From Psychrobacter sp. (lineage in GTDB: Bacteria; Pseudomonadota; Gammaproteobacteria; Pseudomonadales; Moraxellaceae), in assembly GCA_012270355.1 (NCBI GenBank), contig JAAXIL010000069.1:1-12140 (forward strand): a stretch of DNA of 12,140 bases, written 5' to 3'. Each line of letters starts with the position of its first letter. Position 1 is the stretch's first letter. Below are positions 6,258 through 12,140 of the stretch, in pieces. The position numbers were made by a program, and so were the translations under genes. Under the pieces are notes generated by a model. It was not told where the DNA came from, ran no database searches, and saw only the letters and a list, made by a program, of their open reading frames with translations.

Positions 6258-6265
6258 TAATTTGT

Positions 6266-6775
6266 CTACTTATCTTGCCAAATTCGCATACCCACTACCA
6301 AGTTGATGAGCACGAGTAGGCTAAAGAAAATGAGCGATTGCACAGGAATGCTCATGCCCATAAACGTCCAATCCACCACCGCACATTCGCCTGAGCCTGA
6401 CAACACTTGGTTCCCCACGTCTTGCAAGGGCAGGGATTCAAGCCAATATTCCAAACATGGACCACAATAGGGCACTTTATCGGGCGGTAAGTTTTGTAGC
6501 CAACCGTGCCGAGCTGCCACCCCTGCCGCCCACAAGATGCCTGCCATCGAGCCCACCCAAAGCACTGCTCGTAGCCACAGCTTACGGGGATTAAAAATGC
6601 CAGCAATGAGAGCAAACGCCCCCATGACCATCAATCCCACTCGTTGAAAAACGCACAGCGGACAAGGGGTTAAGCCCTTATAGTGTTGTAAAAATACCAA
6701 CGCAAACGCCATGCCAACAATAGCAGCGAGGACGAGCAACCAATTAAGTTTGCGGTAAGTTAGGTAACGGGACAT
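6266..6775 (-). CDS. dsbB: Disulfide bond formation protein B (DsbB)
   Basis: A 169-aa inner-membrane protein that reoxidises periplasmic DsbA and passes the electrons to quinones. Four hydrophobic segments are seen (about 11-29, 46-61, 70-87, 145-163). The first periplasmic loop carries the redox motif CPLC (38-41) followed by FQRVG, a family signature. The second loop carries CGPC (Cys104 and Cys107), then SGSGEC with Cys131 and a W-x-x-x-G-x-SIP block. Cys104 and Cys131 match the second essential cysteine pair of E. coli DsbB (Cys104/Cys130). Cys107 is extra, since family members usually have Gly, Ser or Asp there, and it creates a thioredoxin-like CGPC. The ATG has GAGGG a short distance upstream. 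It starts 23 nt after the gshA stop, so the two are probably co-transcribed. Confidence 0.96.
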   Translation of the reverse strand: MSRYLTYRKLNWLLVLAAIVGMAFALVFLQHYKGLTPCPLCVFQRVGLMVMGAFALIAGIFNPRKLWLRAVLWVGSMAGILWAAGVAARHGWLQNLPPDKVPYCGPCLEYWLESLPLQDVGNQVLSGSGECAVVDWTFMGMSIPVQSLIFFSLLVLINLVVGMRIWQDK

Positions 6776-6798
6776 AGGATCACCCTCAAAAAATCAAA

Positions 6799-8355
6799 TT
6801 AACGATACTGCTGGATATAGTCATAAAAAGATTGGGTGTCGCTTGCTTCAATGTCTTGTTGCTGAAGCCACGATTTTTCAGCAAGTACCTCATAGCGGGC
6901 TTGCGTATTGGGGCTTAAGGTTTGGGTCATGATGGCTTGTCGGTGCTGTTTGGCAAGCTCATAACCCAACTGCCAAGTGCTGCCCAGACGCTCGGTGTCG
7001 GCAAGTACTTGAGCCGATAATGTGGTTTGTGGGTTTGCTGCCTTGCCGAGCATTAACGTCACTGCCAAGCGATAATGATTGCCACCATTTTGAGCGTCCA
7101 ACAGGTCAGCCAGTGGGAACATTCGATGCAAATGGCGTTGCATCCAACCTGCAAACGACGTTTCTCCCTCGGCAGTCATCACTCTTAAGTCAGGCTGTCT
7201 GCCACGATTAACTACCCGCTCTAAGTTGTCAGCGAGCAAAGCATCCTCATCGGGCATCAACTCGGGCGAATCGGTGAGTAAGCAATACAGGGCAAGCACT
7301 TCCAAAAAGCAAGCGGTCGACAAACGAATGCCAATGTCTGAATAGGGGTCTAAATCGATGGCTCGAAACTCCACATAGGCAATGCCTCTATCTTCTAAGG
7401 CTCGGCTTGGTGTTTCCCCAGATTTGGTGATTTGCTTAGGACGAATGGGGCTGTAGTATTCATTTTCGATCTGCAAAATGTGGTCATTGATTTGAATCGG
7501 ATTGCCATCTTTATCGTCCACCCCAATTGCCATGAAGTCTTCAAATGGTGTGCCTATCGCTGCCCGAAGCCCAGTAACATATTCGGGCAGATTGTTGTAA
7601 CGAATGTCGAGATGATCTTGTACGCTGTTGGTGTAGCCAAGTTTACCCATCCGCAAGCTGGTCGCTAAGGGTTCATACAGCGTGGTGTCGTTCATGCTTT
7701 TAAGGGTATGCTCTCGCCCTGTCAAAAAGCACGGGCAAACCGACGGGCTTGCTCCTGTCAGATAGAGTACCAATGGTGTTAGACGTTTGAAGTTGCGAAT
7801 CAGCCCCAAATATTTGTCGTTTTTAAACGTTGCTAAGTCATCTTGATTGCCCAACTCTTTTTGCCAAGCCACAAAAAAATCATCACTAAACGACAAGTTG
7901 TAATGCAATCCTGCAATGGTCTGCATCCGTCTGCCATAACGTACGCCCAGCCCGCTACGATACAGCGTTTTGAGTTTCCCAATGTTGGATGATCCATAGT
8001 CTGCCAATGGAATGTCTGCATCATCGCTAGATAACATGCAGGGCATGGACAATGACCACATGAGCTCATCGGCACCCATCGCCTGATAGACCAAAACGTG
8101 CAACTCTCTGAGCATCGCTAGCATTGCCGTTACCGTATCTTTGGGGTCGGTGATGAGTTCGAGCAAACTTTCAGAATAGTCGGTCGTGATATTGGGATGT
8201 GTGAGTTTTGAGCCGAGCAAGTGGGGATGAGGGGTTTGTGCCAAAAACCCATCAGGCTGCATCCGCAAACCTTCTTTTTCGATGCCTCGGAGCATCCCAG
8301 CAAGATGATTAGGCTTGAGCCAAGCAGGTGGCGAAAACGGAGCAGTGTCGGGCAT
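6799..8355 (-). CDS. gshA: Glutamate-cysteine ligase (gamma-glutamylcysteine synthetase)
   Basis: A 518-aa cytoplasmic enzyme that joins glutamate to cysteine with ATP, the first and rate-limiting step of glutathione synthesis. Its length equals that of E. coli GshA and it belongs to the same gammaproteobacterial class. Visible blocks are GIEKEGLR (24-31, metal/ATP-binding glutamates), SMPC (103-106), YGSSNIGKLKTLYRSGL (120-136), QTIAGLHYNLSF (145-156), YATSLRM-like LATSLRMGKLGYTN, LQIENEYYSPIRPK and GIAYVEFRAIDLDPYS. The ATG at 8355 has only a weak AGAGAA upstream. Glutathione synthetase (gshB) is not in the window. Being just upstream of dsbB joins a cytoplasmic thiol gene with a periplasmic oxidation gene, which may reflect shared transcription rather than shared function. 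Confidence 0.97.
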   Translation of the reverse strand: MPDTAPFSPPAWLKPNHLAGMLRGIEKEGLRMQPDGFLAQTPHPHLLGSKLTHPNITTDYSESLLELITDPKDTVTAMLAMLRELHVLVYQAMGADELMWSLSMPCMLSSDDADIPLADYGSSNIGKLKTLYRSGLGVRYGRRMQTIAGLHYNLSFSDDFFVAWQKELGNQDDLATFKNDKYLGLIRNFKRLTPLVLYLTGASPSVCPCFLTGREHTLKSMNDTTLYEPLATSLRMGKLGYTNSVQDHLDIRYNNLPEYVTGLRAAIGTPFEDFMAIGVDDKDGNPIQINDHILQIENEYYSPIRPKQITKSGETPSRALEDRGIAYVEFRAIDLDPYSDIGIRLSTACFLEVLALYCLLTDSPELMPDEDALLADNLERVVNRGRQPDLRVMTAEGETSFAGWMQRHLHRMFPLADLLDAQNGGNHYRLAVTLMLGKAANPQTTLSAQVLADTERLGSTWQLGYELAKQHRQAIMTQTLSPNTQARYEVLAEKSWLQQQDIEASDTQSFYDYIQQYR

Positions 8356-8631
8356 AAAATTCTCTGTCTGGGTGGGAAACAGTAACTAGGCTGTCTTTAG
8401 GATTAGGAATGACGCAACCCTTAGCTATGGCTAGGGGATGACTTGTAAACAATTAGGCATGGCTAAGGCATGGCAGATAGCCAAGTTTTATTCGCCCTAA
8501 GCCAAGGTCTGAAGTCATGCATGAGTCATCAAATAAAAGATGGATTTTACCGCATTTGTTCGGCTATGTCTTTTTCAGCTTGGTAAGCAAAATACAAATA
8601 GTTAGGACGTTATGCGAATAAACCATGACGC
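8356..8631. other. Intergenic region upstream of gshA
   Basis: About 280 nt between the terminator of the roadblock gene and gshA. It should contain the gshA promoter on the minus strand, but I see no convincing -35/-10 pair. A bulged hairpin can form at 8418-8435 (CCCT-T-AGC with GCTAGGG), and the words GGCATGGC and TAGCTATGGCTA recur loosely between 8420 and 8475. No open frame looks coding. Confidence 0.4.
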
Positions 8632-8659
8632 AAAAAAATACCCACCAAAAGGCGGGTAT
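8632..8659 (-). terminator. Rho-independent terminator of the roadblock gene
   Basis: On the minus strand ATACCCGCC, loop TTTT, then GGTGGGTAT and a run of seven T (complement of 8632-8638). The stem has one G-U pair on the minus transcript, which would be an A-C mismatch on the plus strand, and the T-run is only on this side. It therefore works on the minus strand, 63 nt after the roadblock stop, and insulates gshA from that gene. Confidence 0.9.
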
Positions 8660-8721
8660 CTTCTATTTACTTCTTAATTACTTACTTCTCAATGTCCATC
8701 ATATTTGATTGACAGTTGAGA

Positions 8722-9078
8722 TTACGAGAAATCTAGTTCAGTTTCGAATGATTTCAATGTGTGACGAGCCATAGCAAGGTTAGACTTTTGACGGTCAAGT
8801 ACCAAGTACAAGAACAAGTTTTCATTACGCACGAGTGGGCGAATCAAGTGGTATTGAGTGTTCAACGTGATTAGGATGTCTTCGATGCTCTGATTTAGAC
8901 CAAGTGCTTCAGCAACTTTACGCTTTGCACGCACAACCTCAGTGTTACCAGCGGCAGCTAGCTCAAGGTCAATACCTGTACCAATGGCTGCCAAAGACAA
9001 ACCAGACTCACTATCAACCAAAGCGGCTGCTACAAAACCATCAATTTCATTTAATGCATCAAGAGATAACTTAGCCAT
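8722..9078 (-). CDS. Roadblock/LC7 domain protein, function unknown
   Basis: A 118-aa protein made of one domain. The order of elements, a first helix with LNEIDGF, a strand [16 protein letters not shown], a helix [20 protein letters not shown], strands [17 protein letters not shown] and NLFLYLVLD, and a final helix [13 protein letters not shown], matches the roadblock/LC7 (MglB-like) fold. Such proteins are dimeric partners or regulators of small Ras-like GTPases in many bacteria, but no GTPase gene is in the window, so the partner is unknown. There is no signal peptide and no membrane segment. AAGGA lies 8 nt before the ATG, in an AT-rich leader, and a strong terminator follows, so it appears to be a single-gene unit. 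Domain assignment is by pattern and the function is not known to me. Confidence 0.8.
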   Translation of the reverse strand: MAKLSLDALNEIDGFVAAALVDSESGLSLAAIGTGIDLELAAAGNTEVVRAKRKVAEALGLNQSIEDILITLNTQYHLIRPLVRNENLFLYLVLDRQKSNLAMARHTLKSFETELDFS

Positions 9079-9492
9079 GCTAAAATTCCTTATAAAAATT
9101 TATTCAAAAATAAAAATAAGTTAAGTTGTAAGTAATAATTAAGTTAAAAATTTATCCTAAACGGATTAGTTACCTAACCTTTTAATGCTATTTTTAATCT
9201 AACAAATTACTTATATGCCAAAACATTAACCAAATAATGCCTGACGAGAATGATTAAAGCATATTCTTTGGCAGCCGCCAAACGATTTAACAAACTTTAC
9301 GATTAAGCGTTAAGTTTTGACGATAATAAGAAATTTGGGTTGACACTCGTTCACTTACATCAGGCTCTGATGTAGAGGACTGATAAACAGACCATAACTT
9401 ACATACATAGAAGGCTAAGATGATCAATTGAGATGTTAGACTTAGCCATAAGATAATCCCATAGTCTATAAACACCTAACAACATAAAACGA
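9079..9492. other. AT-rich divergent intergenic region
   Basis: About 414 nt between the roadblock gene (minus) and the ybbP-like gene (plus). The part from 9085 to 9235 is strongly AT-rich and should hold the minus-strand promoter, though no unambiguous boxes are seen. A GC-rich hairpin TTTGGC-AGCC-GCCAAA at 9267-9282 stands out from this background and lies directly after the stop of the possible small minus-strand gene. It has no T-run on either side. Confidence 0.45.
9287..9475 (-). CDS. Possible small single-span membrane protein
   Basis: A 62-codon frame starting with GTG. Residues about 6-26 (GIILWLSLTSQLIILAFYVC) form one hydrophobic helix, followed by a polar, Ser/Thr- and Arg-containing tail. 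It overlaps no other gene, and its composition is plausible for a real peptide. Against it, there is no Shine-Dalgarno before the GTG and AT-rich spacers give hydrophobic frames by chance. I do not recognise a family. A 6-bp GC hairpin lies 4 nt after the stop. Confidence 0.28.
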   Translation of the reverse strand: MFIDYGIILWLSLTSQLIILAFYVCKLWSVYQSSTSEPDVSERVSTQISYYRQNLTLNRKVC

Positions 9493-12140
9493 ATGTCATC
9501 TTATATAAATGCTCTTAAAAAATCCTTACCCAACCTTGCGCTGTCTCGCAGTTGGTGGCGACACTGGCTGTATCCTATGTTGTTTTTACTGTCGATGGTG
9601 CTGTCGCTGGCGACCTATCTCACGCTGGATTCCATTCAACAATCGGTCGATGCGTATGTGACCGACAATCAACGCACCATCGTGGGCGGTGACGTGGTGG
9701 TAACCAGTCAATATGCGTGGTCGCCTGCCGTATTGGAGGCGGTGCAAGACTTGCCCGATGAACAAGTGGTGTATGACTATCAATTTAATGCCATGCTTTT
9801 GGGCAATACCGATGCCGACCCCAACATCAATACCAGTTCCGACGCAAACCAAAATGTAAACGTCAGTGAGATAAACAACAGTGACGACGCACAAGCTTTG
9901 CTCGCTCGCATCAAAGCGGTGTCGCATGCCTACCCTTTGTTTGGTGAGGTCACGCTGGCATCGGGTAAACCGCTATGGCAGGTGCTAGACACCGACTCGG
10001 TGGTGGTTGAAACGCAGGTGCTAACCACGCTCAATCTCGACATTGGCGACACGGTACAAATTGGCAAAGGCACGTTTACCATTGCCGATGAGTTATTGTC
10101 CGAGCCTGACCGCCCTTTGACGGCGTTTGGTTTTGGGGCAAGGGTGGTGATGGACGCTGATGCTTTACCTGCTACCGATCTACTCGGAGCACGTAGCCGA
10201 GTGAATTATCGCATTGAGATGACAGGCACACCTGAGCAGATGACGCAGGTGCAAACCAAACTGTCTACCTTGCAAGCCGATACGCCTGCCATGAATGACG
10301 ACTCCGCTTTTGAGTTAAAAACGGCAGACGAGTCGGACACGTCGGTCACGCGGGTGTCGGATAACGTACTTCGGTTTTTAAAATTGCTGGTCATTGCCGT
10401 GTTGTTTTTGTCGGCAGTGGCACAGCTTGGCGTGACGCAAGCTTTTATTGGACGTGAGCACCGCACCAATGCCATTCGCCGTGCGTTGGGCGAGTCGATG
10501 GCAAGCATCAAAGCCAGCTATACCCGTGTGTTTATTGGTATGGCGGTGCTGGCGTGTGCCTTGGCGGTGGCGTTAAGCTTTGGGCTACTGATGGTTGGCA
10601 AAACCTACCTCACGGCGGTGTTGCCTGCCGACATTGCTCTTACCATCAACGTCTTAAGCGTTGTTAAAGTGACCGTCGTCGCCCTTGCTATCACGTGGCT
10701 GATGGTGCAATACAGCCTGTATGCCGTCACTCGTACCAAACCTTCTGCCGTGCTCAAATCGCAAACCGCCACTCGTGAGCGTCCGCCCCTGTGGTGGTAT
10801 GTCCTCACGCTGGGGCTGGCGTATGCTTTGATGGCGTGGGAATTTGGCTCGCTATTTACTGGTGGACAAGCCTTGCTTGCCATGCTGGGGCTGGCTGGCG
10901 GATTTTGGATTTTGGCTAAAGGCTGGCTTTGGGTACTGGGCAGACTGGCGGACAAACGCCTCTTTGGCTGGCTAGGACGCACGGCAATCCATAACCTATC
11001 TCGCAAGGGCAACCAGTCGGGCTTATTTTTTGTCACGTTGGCGTTGTCAGTGGCGGTACTGACGTTGGTAACGATACTTAATCACAGCCTAAACGCCCAA
11101 TTTGTGCAAGCGTATCCTGAAGATGCCCCCAATTTATTTTTGCTGGACGTGCAAAGTGACCAACACGACGGTATCAACGAGATAATGGCACAAGTCAGCG
11201 ACACACCTCTCACCTATTACCCTGTGATTCGAGCCCGCATCCGAGACGTGAACGGCGTACCCATCAGTGAGATTGAATCGGGCACGGAAGACGACCCGAC
11301 CCGCATTTTTAATTTAAGCTATATGGACACGGTGATGGACACCGAGTTTATTCAAACCACACTGACCGATGGCGAGTTATACACCCCCATCGACGAGACG
11401 GTATCGAATGATGACAAGGTGAATGATACAGGTATCAGCGAAACAGGCACAGCCGACAACGTCGTGCCCATGTCAATTTTGGACACCGCTAGCGACATGC
11501 TAGGCACAGAGCTAGGCGACCGTATTCGCTTTAACATTCAAGGCATCGAGGTGGTGGGGCAAATCACCAGCATCCGAGAACGGTATGAACGCACGCCCAG
11601 CCCATTTTTTTACTTTTTGTTTGAGCCTGAAGTGTTGGCAAACGCCCCGCAAATACAATTTGCCACTGCCAGCGTGCCGAGTGATAGCATTCCCACGCTA
11701 CAAGCCACGCTCGCCCAAACCTACCCTACCATCACCACGATTGACGGCGGAGCGATTGCTGGACGCATTCAGGAATTTGTCGAGCAGATGAGCCAACTGG
11801 TGAAGGTGTTTACGGGGCTGGCGTTGTTCACAGGTGTGATGGTGCTGATTACGTCGCTATTATCCACATCGCAAGACCGCTTGCGAGACAGTGCCTCGTT
11901 TCGCCTGCTGGGTATGCAAACTCGGGATTTGTACGCCATCAACGTGCTGGAAATTGGCGTGCTTGGCGTGAGTGCTGGGGCGTTTGCTGTGGTTGGAGCA
12001 AGCGTGGTGGCGTGGCTGACGATTAGCTATTGGTTTGAGCTTCGCTTTAGTTTGCCGATACTCACCATTTTGCTTGGGGCTATTGTGTTGATTGGCTTGC
12101 TGGTACTGATTGCGGTGATATATGTGCGGTTGGTGATTGG
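9493..12140 (+). CDS. ybbP: FtsX-family ABC transporter permease, YbbP-like (3' end beyond window)
   Basis: An open frame of 882 codons that runs off the window end; E. coli YbbP is about 804 aa, so only a short tail should be missing. Layout: N-terminal transmembrane helix (about 28-45), a periplasmic MacB-like domain (47-290), three helices with the first FtsX domain (about 293-412, including IRRALGES), two further helices (434-480), a second periplasmic region (530-765) and the last FtsX domain (771-882, including FRLLGM). The blocks YYPVIRARI (575-583) and YPTITTIDGGAI (744-755) match YbbP. Such permeases pair with an ATPase (YbbA), which is not in the window. The ATG at 9493 is the first in frame but lacks a Shine-Dalgarno. 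Two hydrophilic insertions, near 105-132 and 635-656, explain much of the extra length. The transported substrate is unknown. Confidence 0.9.
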   Translation, partial: MSSYINALKKSLPNLALSRSWWRHWLYPMLFLLSMVLSLATYLTLDSIQQSVDAYVTDNQRTIVGGDVVVTSQYAWSPAVLEAVQDLPDEQVVYDYQFNAMLLGNTDADPNINTSSDANQNVNVSEINNSDDAQALLARIKAVSHAYPLFGEVTLASGKPLWQVLDTDSVVVETQVLTTLNLDIGDTVQIGKGTFTIADELLSEPDRPLTAFGFGARVVMDADALPATDLLGARSRVNYRIEMTGTPEQMTQVQTKLSTLQADTPAMNDDSAFELKTADESDTSVTRVSDNVLRFLKLLVIAVLFLSAVAQLGVTQAFIGREHRTNAIRRALGESMASIKASYTRVFIGMAVLACALAVALSFGLLMVGKTYLTAVLPADIALTINVLSVVKVTVVALAITWLMVQYSLYAVTRTKPSAVLKSQTATRERPPLWWYVLTLGLAYALMAWEFGSLFTGGQALLAMLGLAGGFWILAKGWLWVLGRLADKRLFGWLGRTAIHNLSRKGNQSGLFFVTLALSVAVLTLVTILNHSLNAQFVQAYPEDAPNLFLLDVQSDQHDGINEIMAQVSDTPLTYYPVIRARIRDVNGVPISEIESGTEDDPTRIFNLSYMDTVMDTEFIQTTLTDGELYTPIDETVSNDDKVNDTGISETGTADNVVPMSILDTASDMLGTELGDRIRFNIQGIEVVGQITSIRERYERTPSPFFYFLFEPEVLANAPQIQFATASVPSDSIPTLQATLAQTYPTITTIDGGAIAGRIQEFVEQMSQLVKVFTGLALFTGVMVLITSLLSTSQDRLRDSASFRLLGMQTRDLYAINVLEIGVLGVSAGAFAVVGASVVAWLTISYWFELRFSLPILTILLGAIVLIGLLVLIAVIYVRLVI

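Noticed and set aside
6201..6265. glmS-type ribozyme or other riboswitch upstream of glmS.
   Set aside because: The 65-nt leader consists mainly of an AT-rich 17-bp duplication with no compact paired structure; glmS ribozymes are larger and typical of Gram-positive bacteria.
8418..8435. Bulged hairpin upstream of gshA as a terminator or riboswitch.
   Set aside because: The stem is short with a bulge and has no T-run on either strand, and nothing else supports it.
9586..9927. 113-codon minus-strand frame, and other minus-strand frames at 10206-10511, 10605-11036 and 11352-11537.
   Set aside because: All lie opposite the continuous ybbP-like coding frame, which matches a known family throughout; they are antisense shadows.

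Overview
The window looks like chromosomal DNA of a gammaproteobacterium, most likely Moraxellaceae (Moraxella or Psychrobacter type). This is an inference from three things: the E. coli-like glutamate-cysteine ligase, SbmA, YbbP and YhhQ sequences; the small roadblock-type protein I associate with that family; and the moderate GC content with AT-rich spacers. There is no IS element, phage, CRISPR array, tRNA or rRNA that I can support.

Layout. Positions 1-126 hold a strong terminator of an upstream gene, a probable promoter, a palindrome and a compact preQ1-I riboswitch that hides the ribosome binding site of yhhQ (127-783, + strand, queuosine-precursor importer). yhhQ meets a convergent Asp/Glu-racemase-family gene (1520-780, - strand) and their stop codons overlap. 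Positions 1549-3084 are a patch of decay with three broken genes in a row. They are a nudC-type NADH pyrophosphatase split by one in-frame amber codon, the C-terminal end of a MocR-type regulator with a frameshift, and a minus-strand WG-repeat remnant with a frameshift. 

From 9078 down to 3131 all genes read on the minus strand: a roadblock/LC7 protein with its own terminator, then gshA, dsbB, glmS and a short-form sbmA. gshA and dsbB are 23 nt apart and dsbB and glmS 65 nt apart, so they may be co-transcribed. They cover glutathione synthesis, periplasmic disulfide formation and the entry step to amino-sugar (cell wall) synthesis. sbmA is separated by 226 nt and may be independent.

An AT-rich spacer (9079-9492), which may encode a 62-aa membrane peptide, separates this block from a long plus-strand gene starting at 9493 and running off the window end. 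That gene is a YbbP-type FtsX-family ABC permease with two unusual Asn/Asp/Ser/Thr-rich insertions. 

No clearly novel multi-gene system is visible. The points most worth a second look are the riboswitch/yhhQ leader, the amber codon in nudC and the decay patch around it, the extra cysteine giving CGPC in DsbB, the orphan roadblock protein, and 17-bp-period direct repeats on both sides of glmS.
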